This document shows, in pieces, positions 25,821 to 35,363 of a DNA stretch of 64,000 nucleotides. Below the pieces are notes generated by a model. That model was not told the origin of the DNA. It ran no database searches and was given only the letters and a program-made list of their open reading frames with translations. A program made the translations under genes and the position numbers. Position 1 is the stretch's first letter, and each line of letters begins with the position of its first letter. The stretch is from assembly GCA_035477215.1 (NCBI GenBank), contig DATIKU010000041.1, positions 1-64,000 of the forward strand, written 5' to 3'. This DNA comes from Spirochaetota bacterium. Its GTDB lineage: Bacteria; Spirochaetota; UBA4802; UBA5368.

Positions 25821-26225
25821 TCATCTCCAGACCGAAAGGATCGCCCCCATCGCAAGAAATGATGCCAGCTGGTTCCCGGTATCGATGAGGTAAGCCTTGA
25901 ATGATTTTCCGGCGAATCCCATTTCAAGCGCCATCACCGTCGCCACAAAACCCAGCCATATCCAGAAGGCCACGGCAAGCCCCCTCTGCAGAGACCGGGC
26001 GTCGAGGATATCCACGAAATGTGCCAGCACATACGACGCCGCAAGGGCCGAGACGGCGGCAATGGCCATCGCGCGCCCCTTGCCCTTCATGTCCTCGGGC
26101 CGCAGTCCGCTCTGCGCCATCCATATCTTACCGAAAATGAACGGCGAATACCAGACGGCCCCTATGGCCATACTCACGATCGCGGAGGCGAGTACCGCCA
26201 GGTGGTTGATGTCGGCTTCCAGCAT
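25821..26225 (-). CDS. DUF1761 family membrane protein
   Basis: This 134-residue protein has four hydrophobic segments and the DUF1761 pattern: an N-terminal NHLAVLASAIVSMAIGAVWYSPFIFGKIWM stretch and a later FWIWLGFVATVMALEMGFAGKS segment. The function of the family is unknown. The ATG at 26225 is preceded by AAAGGGGG. It lies between a chemoreceptor and a secreted protein gene on the same strand but with gaps of 100 bases or more, so an operon is uncertain. Confidence 0.75.
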   Translation of the reverse strand: MLEADINHLAVLASAIVSMAIGAVWYSPFIFGKIWMAQSGLRPEDMKGKGRAMAIAAVSALAASYVLAHFVDILDARSLQRGLAVAFWIWLGFVATVMALEMGFAGKSFKAYLIDTGNQLASFLAMGAILSVWR

Positions 26226-26325
26226 GATTCCCCCTTTACATCGTATAATCGCGTGCCATTCTGTTTACCGCGAATCCCAGGCACGCAGACGCCTCCACTC
26301 GTTACGGTTATGCGGCAAAACTATT

Positions 26326-28437
26326 TCATTCGTAGGCGCGAAGCAGCTTAAAATAGAGCCAGCCGATCCGCGCCATCGCCCTGTACTTTACGAATATCTT
26401 TCCGATACCGTCCTCGAAGTGATCATACCTGATTTTATCCAGCCGCAGGCGCCAGAAATACGCGTGCATGAGTTCGAAATTATCGCGATAGGCCGATCCG
26501 GTGATGCCCTCCCGCCTCCAGTCGAAGACTGCGTTCATAGCTTTTTCGGCGGCCCCGTGGCGGCGCAGCAGTTCATCTTTCGGGACTCCGCCGGAGAGCC
26601 CCGCGTAGAGGCCCACCCTCGCGGCATCGAAGCTCAGCCAGGCCTTCATCAGCTCGAACGATTTTCGCTCCAGGCGCCACGCGAGCGGCAGTGCGCTGTC
26701 GCGGACGGATTCCATGTCCTCCTCCGCCCTCATTATAAGTGCGTAGATGTCCTTTACCCGCGCCGCCTTTTTCTCGAGTTCCGCCGGCGGTTCGAAGAAT
26801 GGATCGCCCAGGTCGACCGGCGGCGAATCGAAGAGCCGGAGCATCGGCGTCTGTTCCTCGGCGAGCTTCATGGCCGGGCTGATCTCAAGCGCCAGGGCGA
26901 AGGCCTTCTCAAGCGACGAATAATACGACGTCATCGCCGCCGCGGCGTCTTTTCCGAACGTGGAGGCGCAAAAGTCCATGAGGAGCGAACCGGAATCCTC
27001 GTCGGCGTTCCACGCAAGGCGGGCGAAAATCCACGCGTTGGGCTGGGCGCTCACCCATTGAAAGCCTCCCGTCATGAGGGCCTGCACCGTATGGGCACCG
27101 GCCGCACGGTAGAAGGCAAGATCGCGCCGCATCACCACGGCAAGCGGGGGAAGCACCGATTTGAACAGTATCGCATCGAGGTAATACTCGAAGACGCGTG
27201 CCGGTTGTCCTCCCCGTGCACGGAAATAATTTACCTGGGCCTCGAAACCTTTTGTATAGCGCGGCGCGTTTACCCCGCAGGCATCGACCGAAAGCGCGTG
27301 CGCATAGCACCGCTTGCGGGGGGCCCAGAGCATGCAGATATTCGGAAGCGGCTTCACCTTCCGGGGGACCTCCTCCGTATCGTAATATGAAAGAAATGAA
27401 AGCTGTGCGCGCGGATTCACCTTCTGCAATACGGCGGCGACGGCGTTGACGGCCAGCAGCGCCTGTTCGGACGGCGTGTAGCGCGCGCAATTCGGGCACG
27501 AGCACCAGCCGCCGCCGAGTATGTCGTCGGGCCAGGCATGGAAGATGTCCGCATACGGATGTTCGCAGAAGTATTCCTTCGCGTTCCGCTGAATAACGGC
27601 AAGGGCCTCCAGGCTTGAGGGGCACAGGTTGAAATCGGCCGTACGCTCCCCGCCGGCCATCCTGAACATGCCGGGGCTTTTTTTAAAAAGCTCCCGCGGG
27701 AGGAAGGATGCCAGACGGTGCCCTCCGTACTCAATCATCATCCCCCGGTCTTTCATCAACTCGAGCGCGGCGTCGCGTTTTTTCTCCCACTGTTTTTCCG
27801 GGGCGGCACCGAACGCGAGCGCCTCGGTGGTGACGTGAACGAATACGGTATTCATGCGGTTGCGCGCGGCCCAGACGGTCCACCCGTCCGCGTCGGACAA
27901 AAAGGCCGCGTGACCGATGACGAGGCAGCGCCCCTTGAACGAGGGGGCCTGGCGTGAGAACGACCGCGCAAGCGTGAGCGAGGTCCCGGAAGGCAGGCGT
28001 TCGCCGCGAATCCCCGGCTCGACCCACCGGCAACCCAGCGCCTCGAGGAAATCGTACACGCCGTACAGGAGGCCCCTTGCCCCGTCGCCACTTATCTCCA
28101 CGCGATCGGCCGCGGCGCGCCAGCGGAAGGCATCCCCGTCCCTGCCGTGCGACAAAACGACGGCCGGACCTCCGCGGTCGCCCGACGAAATAACAGGAAA
28201 CCGTTTTCGCGTAATACGCCCGAGCGCCTGGGCGAGCTCCGCCGCGGCGCAGCGCGCGACCCGGTCGTGCGACGGGGCGACGATGCGCCAGTCGCCCGTC
28301 AGATCCAGCCGGACGCCCGCCGCACCGGCCTGCCGCACCACGGACGGCGCCGCATCCTCAGCGATCACCGGACCCGTCCCCGAAAGCAGCGCAAACAGCG
28401 CCGCCGCCGCGATTTGCCGTATGTGCCATCCGGACAT
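26326..28437 (-). CDS. Secreted DUF4838 family protein (glycoside-hydrolase-like)
   Basis: This 703-residue protein starts with a signal peptide (cleavage probably after VIAEDA near residue 28). Residues about 40-150 resemble the N-terminal domain of GH67-type enzymes (RCAAAELAQALGRITRKRFPV, then GLLYGVYDFLEALGCRWVEPG), and the central region matches the DUF4838 layout, including a CSCPNCARYTPSEQALLAVNAVA motif. DUF4838 proteins are predicted carbohydrate-active enzymes; I cannot assign a substrate. The ATG at 28437 follows GGTGAGGA. No other carbohydrate genes are adjacent, which is unusual for this family. Confidence 0.75.
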   Translation of the reverse strand: MSGWHIRQIAAAALFALLSGTGPVIAEDAAPSVVRQAGAAGVRLDLTGDWRIVAPSHDRVARCAAAELAQALGRITRKRFPVISSGDRGGPAVVLSHGRDGDAFRWRAAADRVEISGDGARGLLYGVYDFLEALGCRWVEPGIRGERLPSGTSLTLARSFSRQAPSFKGRCLVIGHAAFLSDADGWTVWAARNRMNTVFVHVTTEALAFGAAPEKQWEKKRDAALELMKDRGMMIEYGGHRLASFLPRELFKKSPGMFRMAGGERTADFNLCPSSLEALAVIQRNAKEYFCEHPYADIFHAWPDDILGGGWCSCPNCARYTPSEQALLAVNAVAAVLQKVNPRAQLSFLSYYDTEEVPRKVKPLPNICMLWAPRKRCYAHALSVDACGVNAPRYTKGFEAQVNYFRARGGQPARVFEYYLDAILFKSVLPPLAVVMRRDLAFYRAAGAHTVQALMTGGFQWVSAQPNAWIFARLAWNADEDSGSLLMDFCASTFGKDAAAAMTSYYSSLEKAFALALEISPAMKLAEEQTPMLRLFDSPPVDLGDPFFEPPAELEKKAARVKDIYALIMRAEEDMESVRDSALPLAWRLERKSFELMKAWLSFDAARVGLYAGLSGGVPKDELLRRHGAAEKAMNAVFDWRREGITGSAYRDNFELMHAYFWRLRLDKIRYDHFEDGIGKIFVKYRAMARIGWLYFKLLRAYE

Positions 28438-28679
28438 TCCTCACCTCGTTGATATGCGCGACCGCCGGAAAATCGAATAACCACCCGGAGAAACGACATA
28501 ATCCCCGTCGGCATACGGGCGCCCTCCCGCGCGCGCGGCCGGCCTATTCGCGCGAAGACCCACCGATCCCTAAACCGGCATCCATCCCCGGAAAAGCCGT
28601 CACTCTTTACAATGTGCGGGGGATCGACGATATGCAAGCACAGTTTAAACATCAGGGCAATTAAAAAAACGGGGACGGA

Positions 28680-30167
28680 TCATCCGAACGCGCGAACGAG
28701 CGCGTCCACCAGGCCGTCGATGGTGTACTCCGACGCCTCAATGTCCACGTTATGTCCCGCATCGCGGACCGCACCGGATGTGATCGGCCCTATGCTCGCG
28801 TGCACCGCGCGTGATTCTTTTACCATTGCGAAATAATTCCTCGCCGTCGACGAGCTCGTAAAGGTGACGACATCGGCGGTGCTCAACTTCTCGAGGATGT
28901 CCCCGGCCGGCGGCTCCGGACGCACCGTGTCGTACACGGCGATCCTTCGCACCTCTGCGCCGAGGGCGGAAAGGCCGTCCCTCAGCGCGTCGCGCGCCTC
29001 CTCGGCGCAGGGCAGAAGCACCCGCGCCCCCGAAACGCCCGCCTCACCCATCGCCGACACGACCGCTTCGGCGATATATTCGGCGGGAACGAGGTCCGGG
29101 CGGACCGAATGCCGCTCTATCTCGCGCGCGGTCGCCGGCCCGATGGCCGCAATCCGCGCCGCGTGGAGGCAGCGCGCGTCTTTTCCCAGCTCGGACAGTC
29201 GATCGAAAAATATTTTAACCGCGTTCTGCGAGGTAAAGACGATCCAGTCGAAGGAGTCGATCGAGCCGATGGCGGCGTCGAGGTGCTCCATGTCGGCCTT
29301 CGGCAGTATACGGATCGTCGAAAATTCCATAACGTCCGCGCCCAGCTCGGTGAGCTTTCGGGAGAACGCCGAGGCCTGCTCGCGGGTTCGCGTCACCACG
29401 ATCTTTTTCCCGAACAGCGGGAGCGCATCGAACCAGCGCAGCCGCTCGCGGAGCTCCACCACGCCGCCCACCACTATGATCGCCGGCGGTTTCAGCCGCT
29501 CCCGCTCCACGGCATCGGCTATGGTCGCGAGCGTGCCTGTCGCGACGCGCTGGCGCGGCGTCGTCCCCCAGCTCACCGCCGCCGCCGGCGTGTCTTCAGG
29601 GAATCCCCTTTCGCCGGCAAGCGTCGCGGCAATGCGGGCCAGGTTCTTCATCCCCATCAAAAAGACGAACGTCTTGTCCGGATCGTAATCGGGATAATTG
29701 ATGTCCTCGTCCACGGAGGCGTCGTCGCGCCGGTGGCCGGTGATCACCTCGAACGCGTTCGCGTGGTCCCGGTGCGTGACAGGTATACCCGCGTAAGCGG
29801 GGGCCGAATAGAACGACGATACGCCGGGGATGATGGAAAAGCGAATGCCCGCCTTCACAAGCTCCTCGGCCTCTTCGCCGCCACGACCGAAGATAAAGGG
29901 ATCACCCCCCTTGAGGCGCACCACTGTCTTTCCCTCGGAGGCCTTCCTCACGAGGAGATCATTTATCTCCTCCTGCGAGAGGGCGTGGTCTCCCCCCTGC
30001 TTGCCGACATATATTTTTTCGCAGTCAAGCCCGTTTACAATCGCCGGGCTCGCCAGGTAGTCATAGATTACGCAGTCCGCCCGCTCGAGCGCACCGAGCG
30101 CCTTCAGCGTCAGGAGATCCGGGTCGCCCGGGCCCGCGCCCGCCAGATACACCATGCCCTTTTTCAT
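28680..30167 (-). CDS. cobA-hemD: Uroporphyrinogen-III C-methyltransferase / uroporphyrinogen-III synthase fusion
   Basis: This 495-residue protein joins two enzymes. Residues 1-250 are a SUMT-type methyltransferase that makes precorrin-2, with LAGAGPGDPDLLTLKA at the start, GDPFIFGRGGEE and the VITGHRR segment. Residues about 255-495 are uroporphyrinogen-III synthase, which closes and inverts ring D of hydroxymethylbilane (VFTSQNAVKIFF, then FTSSSTARNY). Its ATG overlaps the hemC stop by four bases, so the bilane passes to the next enzyme in the same operon. The product feeds siroheme, cobalamin and haem. Such fusions are known in several phyla. Confidence 0.95.
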   Translation of the reverse strand: MKKGMVYLAGAGPGDPDLLTLKALGALERADCVIYDYLASPAIVNGLDCEKIYVGKQGGDHALSQEEINDLLVRKASEGKTVVRLKGGDPFIFGRGGEEAEELVKAGIRFSIIPGVSSFYSAPAYAGIPVTHRDHANAFEVITGHRRDDASVDEDINYPDYDPDKTFVFLMGMKNLARIAATLAGERGFPEDTPAAAVSWGTTPRQRVATGTLATIADAVERERLKPPAIIVVGGVVELRERLRWFDALPLFGKKIVVTRTREQASAFSRKLTELGADVMEFSTIRILPKADMEHLDAAIGSIDSFDWIVFTSQNAVKIFFDRLSELGKDARCLHAARIAAIGPATAREIERHSVRPDLVPAEYIAEAVVSAMGEAGVSGARVLLPCAEEARDALRDGLSALGAEVRRIAVYDTVRPEPPAGDILEKLSTADVVTFTSSSTARNYFAMVKESRAVHASIGPITSGAVRDAGHNVDIEASEYTIDGLVDALVRAFG

Positions 30168-31063
30168 AGCAGGCCGTCGGCCCCCTCCTGTTTGAGTAAC
30201 TCCGCGAGCCTTTCCCCTATCAGGGCGGGATCGCCGCCGTCGACCGACCTCCTGATCAACCGCGTACCATCGATCGAGGCGACAAGGCCCGTCAGATGCA
30301 GCACGTCGCCGGACCGGTAGGCGAGCGCCCCCAGCGGCACATGGCAGCCGCCGCCGAAATGTTCGAGGAAGCGCCGCTCCGCCGTGACGGAATCCTCGGT
30401 CGCGTGGTCGTTCAGGCCGCGCATCACACGGTATAAATCGTGATCGTCCTCGCGCACCTGTACGGCAAGCGCGCCCTGCGCGGGCGCCGGAAGAAAATAG
30501 CTGTACGGCAGGGTAAACTCGACAAGTCCGAAGGTATCGATCTCGAGGCGCGCCAGTCCCGCCCTGGCCAGCACGATCGCATCGAATCTCCCCTCGCGAA
30601 GCCGCCGGATGCGGGTCGTGACGTTTCCCCGAAGCGGCCTGATCTCGAGGGACGGCAGTATGTTGCGAAGCTGCGCGGCACGGCGCAGGGAACTGGTCCC
30701 CACCACCGCGCCGTTGGAAAGCGGGAGAACATTCCCCTCCAGATAGCGTTCCGCGCGCACCAGGAGCACGTCCGAGGGGTCTTCCCGCCGGATGACCGCG
30801 GCGATGGCGAGCCCCGGCGTGTGCTCCGTCGGCAGGTCCTTCATCGAGTGAACGGCCGCGTCCACCCCGCCGGAGAGGAGCGCATCCTCGATCTCCCTGG
30901 TGAAAAAGCCCTTTCCTTCCATTTTATCGAAGGAGATATTCTGGATACGGTCTCCCTTCGTCTTTATCACGATAATCCGCGAGCGTTCTTTTCCAACCAG
31001 TTCGGCCACGTGATTGGCCTGCCAGAGCGCGAGCTCGCTTCCACGCGTTCCAATCCGTATCAT
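30164..31063 (-). CDS. hemC: Hydroxymethylbilane synthase (porphobilinogen deaminase)
   Basis: This 299-residue enzyme polymerises four porphobilinogen units to hydroxymethylbilane. Visible features are IGTRGSELALWQA at the start, AAVHSMKDLP, GTSSLRRAAQL, RGNVTTRIRRL and the dipyrromethane-cofactor cysteine in FGGGCHVPLGA. An ATG at 31090 lies in frame nine codons upstream, but the promoter at 31096-31124 would start transcription at about that point, and family members begin near IRIGTR, so I prefer the ATG at 31063. It is translationally coupled to the cobA/hemD fusion. Confidence 0.95.
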   Translation of the reverse strand: MIRIGTRGSELALWQANHVAELVGKERSRIIVIKTKGDRIQNISFDKMEGKGFFTREIEDALLSGGVDAAVHSMKDLPTEHTPGLAIAAVIRREDPSDVLLVRAERYLEGNVLPLSNGAVVGTSSLRRAAQLRNILPSLEIRPLRGNVTTRIRRLREGRFDAIVLARAGLARLEIDTFGLVEFTLPYSYFLPAPAQGALAVQVREDDHDLYRVMRGLNDHATEDSVTAERRFLEHFGGGCHVPLGALAYRSGDVLHLTGLVASIDGTRLIRRSVDGGDPALIGERLAELLKQEGADGLL

Positions 31064-31095
31064 GTTTCGTTCGTCCGGCTTTTTTTGCATACCGC

Positions 31096-31124
31096 ACCCT
31101 ATGCGGCGACGCCCCGCTTGTCAA
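31096..31124 (-). promoter_or_regulatory. Sigma-70-type promoter of the hemC operon
   Basis: On the minus strand TTGACA (31119-31124), a 17-bp spacer and TAGGGT (31096-31101) place the transcription start near 31088, about 25 bases before the chosen hemC start. Confidence 0.6.
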
Positions 31125-31246
31125 GTGCTTATGAACGGTCTGCCGGCCCAAATAGTAATTGCAAAAGAGGCCGTCATTATACATGTTTGATACAAGCCAT
31201 CCCGCCCCTGCGAGGTTGGATGGCGCAATGGAGGCACGAGCGTATC

Positions 31247-31555
31247 ATGGACCACATTCGAGTCTGGAGCGAGGTCGACCTCGCCGAGATACAGAGCCAT
31301 ATCATCACCGTCGACGACAAGTTCGGCTTCTGCCCGGGCTGCAGAGAGATGGGCATAAGGCTCGAGGGATTGAAAAAATGCCCCAAATGCGACAGGGAAT
31401 TCAAGTATGTCACCGCCCACGAATCCAGGGGGGCGAAGGGCTTCGAGATGGTCGGCCGCATACGGAAGAAACTGCCACATCTCGTTTTCGTCGACTATGA
31501 CGACTACGAGCGTATCAGCGGGAAGAAAAAGGCCGAGAGCCTGTTTAACGTATGA
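31247..31555 (+). CDS. Small protein with paired CxxC motifs
   Basis: This 102-residue protein contains CPGC (about residue 29) and CPKC (about residue 44), a zinc-ribbon-like pair, followed by a basic stretch and a conserved-looking PHLVFVDYDDYERI segment. I do not recognise the family. The ATG at 31247 is chosen because the protein sequence becomes regular there; an ATG nine codons upstream at 31220 is possible. It is divergent from hemC and 50 bases upstream of a beta-barrel gene, so it may be the first gene of the envelope operon. Confidence 0.65.
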   Translation: MDHIRVWSEVDLAEIQSHIITVDDKFGFCPGCREMGIRLEGLKKCPKCDREFKYVTAHESRGAKGFEMVGRIRKKLPHLVFVDYDDYERISGKKKAESLFNV

Positions 31556-31605
31556 AGCCCGAATATTCTTCTTGACGTAAAGGGCTCGAGGGTGCACAAA
31601 AAGGC

Positions 31606-32283
31606 GTGCTTTCGACGCGGAATGACATAGCCCGTGCCGTACCCAGGTGGCTTGCCGTCTGCTGCGCGGTCGTCGTTTTTCTTTTTCCGGCGGGCGCGCG
31701 CGCGCAGCAGTATCTCGGCGTGGGGTTTCACGTGGGCGCGCACCACGATGTCGGCAACATGTCATCCTACAATTCGAAATTCGAGGTCGAACCGCAGACG
31801 AGCTATATTCTGGGCGTTTCGTTCAAGGCGAACCTTGACTTCCTGTTTCTTCGCACCGGCGTCGACATAGCCTTCCCACTGATCGAAGGCGACGTGATCG
31901 AAAACTATGACGCGACCGATCCGATCGAGAAATACTCCATCAGCTATACTGGCCTGCCCCTCTTTGTCGGAGTCAATTTTCCGGTATTCGACATCGGCGA
32001 GTTCTATCTCGGCGGCGGCATCGCGTATTTTCTCGCCACGGGCACCGTTACGCACGGCGGCACCGAGGATGACATCTCCGCCTCGGCGCTCGGCTTCGGA
32101 TTCATCGCCGGCATGCAGCTGCGCCTTACGGCGTCTATGCGGCTCTACATGGAATGGGAGTACCTTGACGCGCGCTCCGGGGCATCCATGAACACCGTAA
32201 CCGGACCGCATGCCTGGGACAACCTGTACATCGACTTTACGGGACACCGCATTCTCCTGGGGATCATGTATTATGCCATGTAA
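31606..32283 (+). CDS. Outer-membrane beta-barrel protein 1
   Basis: This 225-residue protein has a signal peptide (VFLFPAGARA, cleavage before QQY near residue 34) and then alternating amphipathic strands with Gly/aromatic patterns (YLGVGFHVGAHH, YILGVSFKANLDFLFLRTGV, FYLGGGIAYF, LGFGFIAGMQLRL), ending in HRILLGIMYYAM. This is the form of an eight-stranded OmpA/OmpW-like barrel. Translation starts at GTG 31606. It is followed almost without gap by two further proteins of the same design, so the three may be paralogues forming one outer-membrane unit. The function is unknown. Confidence 0.72.
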   Translation: MLSTRNDIARAVPRWLAVCCAVVVFLFPAGARAQQYLGVGFHVGAHHDVGNMSSYNSKFEVEPQTSYILGVSFKANLDFLFLRTGVDIAFPLIEGDVIENYDATDPIEKYSISYTGLPLFVGVNFPVFDIGEFYLGGGIAYFLATGTVTHGGTEDDISASALGFGFIAGMQLRLTASMRLYMEWEYLDARSGASMNTVTGPHAWDNLYIDFTGHRILLGIMYYAM

Positions 32284-32287
32284 CCGA

Positions 32288-33028
32288 ATGGACATCCTGC
32301 GCGCGGCGCTCCTTGTAGTCCTTGCCCTGGCGGCCGGACCGCTGCGTGCAGCGACGAGCTTCTCGGTCGGCGTGCAGGCGGGCTTCATGCCCTCCCTCGG
32401 CGGCAACCTGCATTCCTCCACGCACGAATCGATCGGGGTGTACAACGGCATCGACGGCATTAACAAAACGCTCGACGGCTATGATACCGGCACCATCGAC
32501 CGGCTCCTGGGCGCGAGCGGTGGAATCGTACTCAAGGCGACCCTTTTCGACTATTTCCTCGTGCGCCTGGGCGGCAGTTTCACCATGGATGTGCGGGGCG
32601 GCAAGGGAACAACTGTTTATGATAACGCGGGCGCACCCGCGCTCCTCGACTGCACGTACTCAATGCATGTAATAGACGCGCCGCTCACCGTGGGGCTTGC
32701 CGTCCCGTTCTGGAAGGATGTACGCATTGCCTTCAGCGTCGGCGCCGCCTTCGCCTACGGGAACTACAAGAATTCGTTCAGGCCGGAATCGGGTGGCGAC
32801 GCCAAGGGGAAGTTCCGGGGATACGGGTTTCCGCTCGTGCTCCTTGTCGAGGGCGATTATTTCCTGAACGAGAGAGTATCCATCACCGCGTCGCTCGCCC
32901 ATTACCGGGGTTCGACCGATATACGTAAAGATCGGCACCGTACCGACGGCGACATCGACTACGCCCGGATCGATTTTACCGGGTACCGTTTCGGCATGGG
33001 AGCGAGCCGGCATTTTTATTCGCGATAG
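32288..33028 (+). CDS. Outer-membrane beta-barrel protein 2
   Basis: This 246-residue protein has a signal peptide (LLVVLALAAGPLRA, cleavage before ATSF) and a beta-barrel pattern with alternate hydrophobic residues to the end (FTGYRFGMGASRHFYSR). The gene starts at or within a few bases of the preceding stop; an in-frame ATG at 32273 overlapping that stop is an alternative to the ATG at 32288. Its layout matches proteins 1 and 3, including a central stretch with fewer loops (LTVGLAVPFWKDVRIAFSVGAAFAYG). The function is unknown. Confidence 0.7.
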   Translation: MDILRAALLVVLALAAGPLRAATSFSVGVQAGFMPSLGGNLHSSTHESIGVYNGIDGINKTLDGYDTGTIDRLLGASGGIVLKATLFDYFLVRLGGSFTMDVRGGKGTTVYDNAGAPALLDCTYSMHVIDAPLTVGLAVPFWKDVRIAFSVGAAFAYGNYKNSFRPESGGDAKGKFRGYGFPLVLLVEGDYFLNERVSITASLAHYRGSTDIRKDRHRTDGDIDYARIDFTGYRFGMGASRHFYSR

Positions 33029-33097
33029 ACGGCGCATCATGCGGCATCCGAAGGCCGCAATAATGAATAGAAGTTGCGACGATACGCACGCGGCATT

Positions 33098-33844
33098 ATG
33101 AATACGACAAGAAAGATCATCCTGCATACCCTTCTCATTGCGGCGATCGCGGCGGTGCCCGGCGGCGCGTACGCCATCGGCGAATTCGGCATCGGCTTCA
33201 ACCTGGGCCTCACCTATGCGCCCAATAACACTGATGATATAATCGCCCGCTATAACGGCGAAATGATGACGACCGCGGGCGCCGATGTCAATCAGCTCAA
33301 CACTCCGTATGTGCCGGTGGTGGGTATCAACCTTCGGTACCAGTTCAACTATCTGCTCTTCCGTATCGGATGCCACCTCGCCACTCCAGTCGTGCCGACG
33401 AAGGGAAGCATCACCGTCGGCGGTAATAAAAACACCATACGAATCTCGGCCTTCCAGAATTCCATCCCGGCCACGATCGGACTCCTCATGCCGGTAAAAA
33501 AGCGCACCTATTTTTACATCGGAGGCGGCGGGACCCTGCACCAGGCATATATAAAGATCAGCCAGTCCGCACCAGACGCGGCCGGCATCGACATAGGGGA
33601 CGACAACCGCAAGGACAGCTACTTCAAGACCTTTGTCGGTTACCACCTCCTTCTCGGCGCGGAGGTCCCGCTTTCGGAAAAGGTGACGATGACCACCGAG
33701 TGGATACACCAGGAAGGCCGCTCATACCCCATCAACAACCACGGAACGGACTCCGCCGGAAATCCCACGAGTTCCCCCAAAAAGGCCATCAGCGTAAAGG
33801 GCGACGTACTCCTCTTCGGCGTAAGTTATTATATCCAGATATGA
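33098..33844 (+). CDS. Outer-membrane beta-barrel protein 3
   Basis: This 248-residue protein has a signal peptide (LHTLLIAAIAAVPGGAYA, cleavage before IGEF), then barrel-type strands (FGIGFNLGLTYAP, VVGINLRYQFNYLLFRIG, RTYFYIGGGGTLHQAYI, YHLLLGAEVPLS) and an aromatic end DVLLFGVSYYIQI, where the terminal strand resembles a Bam-recognised signal. I use the ATG at 33098; an earlier start at 33074 would give a long charged head. It is the third barrel gene in a row. Confidence 0.7.
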   Translation: MNTTRKIILHTLLIAAIAAVPGGAYAIGEFGIGFNLGLTYAPNNTDDIIARYNGEMMTTAGADVNQLNTPYVPVVGINLRYQFNYLLFRIGCHLATPVVPTKGSITVGGNKNTIRISAFQNSIPATIGLLMPVKKRTYFYIGGGGTLHQAYIKISQSAPDAAGIDIGDDNRKDSYFKTFVGYHLLLGAEVPLSEKVTMTTEWIHQEGRSYPINNHGTDSAGNPTSSPKKAISVKGDVLLFGVSYYIQI

Positions 33845-33869
33845 ACCCACCGGTGCGAGGGAACCAGAA

Positions 33870-35360
33870 GTGAAGGCCGTCGTTATTCGCAGGAGCGGGA
33901 AGTTCATTGTCGCCGCGCTCGGCTGCGCGATTCTTGTTCTCGCCGCCGTCGCGGGCGGCCTGCTTACGGGCGGGTATGACAGGACGGCAACCATACTCAA
34001 CGATGAGCTTGTCCGCGGTCTTCCCGTCGCGCGCCCCCTGCGGGTACTGGTGCCGGCCGGCGCGCTCTACGCGCCGGCGATCGTCGCAAACGCAGGCACG
34101 GGCCTGCACGATGAAAGCCTTTTCGGCAAAAACCACGGCGTTTCGGTGGTGCTCGAGGTGGAGGAGGATTTCGACGTCTGTCTGAAGCGCCTCGTCTCAG
34201 GCGGAGCCGATATCGTCTGGGCGGGCGCGGACTCCTTCGCCCGGGCTTACCCCCGCATGCGTTCAGTCAATCCGGTCGCCTTCCTCCTGTGCGGCTATTC
34301 GCGCGGTGACGACCTGCTCGTCGCCCGCAAGGCCCCGTCGTCACCCGACGACTACCGGGGCGCAACCATTGCCTGCGCGGCCAACACGCCTTCGCACTTC
34401 ATGGCGCTGTACCTTCTGTCGCTCTCGGGCGTAAAGCCATCGGAGGTCGACTGGTCTTTCACGCGCACACCGGTTGACGCGGTGCGTCTTTTCGCGCGGG
34501 GAAGGGCCGACTTTTGCGCCGCCCCCCGTTACGCGCTGGCTCCGGCAATTGACGGCAAAACGGAAATAACCATGGTCTCGTCCACGGGCGAGGCGGCAAG
34601 GCTTGTTGCGGGACTGTTCATCGCCCGTGAGTCCACTCTCCTCTTCCGGCGCGACCAGGTAGGCAAATTCATCATGGGCTGGTTCGACGGCCTCGCGTCG
34701 CTGCTGCGCGATACGGAGGCGTCCGCCGCGCTGCTTGCCCGTGAACTCGGCACGGACGCGGTAGAAGCGCGCGCCGAGATCGGGCGTTACGCGTTTGCCG
34801 GTTACGCCGAGAACCGCATGTTCTTCCTGATCGACGATTCGGAGTGGGGGGGCTTCCCGCACCTCTTCGACACGGCATATACCCTGCACCACGGCGATGC
34901 CGCCGAGGGCCCGGCGATCTCCGGCTTCGCGCGCAACACCGATCTCCTTGTCGCGCTCGAAGGCGATCTTAAAATGTTCTCCGCACCAGGGCGTGATAAA
35001 CCTGCCGCGCCCGTTCCGGGCGGGACGGCGCTCCCGGGAAGGCATTCGTTCTATTTTCCGGAAAACCGTTCCGTTCCCGGTTTCGCCTCCAGGGGACGCC
35101 TGGCCCGATTCGCCAGGGACGCCCATGTTTTCCCGGGCTGCGCGATCGCGCTCTACGGCGGCGAAGATACCGGCGAGGAAAGATGGCGAAACCTTTCCGC
35201 TCAGCGGGTGCGTGAAGTGGCCCGCCTCCTCGTCTCCGAACACCGCATACCGGTCTCGCGGATCATACTACCGAATGACCGCGGCATCGGCGCAGGCGGG
35301 AAAGAAGAGACCGCGCGGAGGGTCGACGCCTTTCTCGTGGCCCCGCTGCGGGAACGGTAA
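33870..35360 (+). CDS. Membrane-anchored substrate-binding protein fused to an OmpA-like domain
   Basis: This 496-residue protein has an N-terminal membrane segment (residues 9-34), a periplasmic solute-binding fold of the NMT1/SsuA type (about 55-340; PLRVLVPAGALYAPAI, ADIVWAGADSF, FARGRADFCAAPRYALAP) and a C-terminal OmpA-like peptidoglycan-binding domain (about 385-496). In the latter, EDTGEERWRNLSAQRVREV supplies the Asp and Arg that normally hold diaminopimelate, followed by ISRIILPNDRGIGA-type sequence. It begins at GTG 33870 after GAGGGAA. The fusion suggests a ligand sensor or scaffold tied to the cell wall and acting with the three barrels. It is co-directional and closely spaced with them. 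Confidence 0.7.
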   Translation: MKAVVIRRSGKFIVAALGCAILVLAAVAGGLLTGGYDRTATILNDELVRGLPVARPLRVLVPAGALYAPAIVANAGTGLHDESLFGKNHGVSVVLEVEEDFDVCLKRLVSGGADIVWAGADSFARAYPRMRSVNPVAFLLCGYSRGDDLLVARKAPSSPDDYRGATIACAANTPSHFMALYLLSLSGVKPSEVDWSFTRTPVDAVRLFARGRADFCAAPRYALAPAIDGKTEITMVSSTGEAARLVAGLFIARESTLLFRRDQVGKFIMGWFDGLASLLRDTEASAALLARELGTDAVEARAEIGRYAFAGYAENRMFFLIDDSEWGGFPHLFDTAYTLHHGDAAEGPAISGFARNTDLLVALEGDLKMFSAPGRDKPAAPVPGGTALPGRHSFYFPENRSVPGFASRGRLARFARDAHVFPGCAIALYGGEDTGEERWRNLSAQRVREVARLLVSEHRIPVSRIILPNDRGIGAGGKEETARRVDAFLVAPLRER

Positions 35361-35363
35361 AAG

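Noticed and set aside
31064-31090. Upstream ATG of hemC at 31090
   Set aside because: It coincides with the predicted transcription start and adds residues not typical of HemC.
30440-31555. 371-codon rightward frame crossing hemC
   Set aside because: Only its last ~102 codons (from 31247) look like protein; the rest is antisense to hemC.
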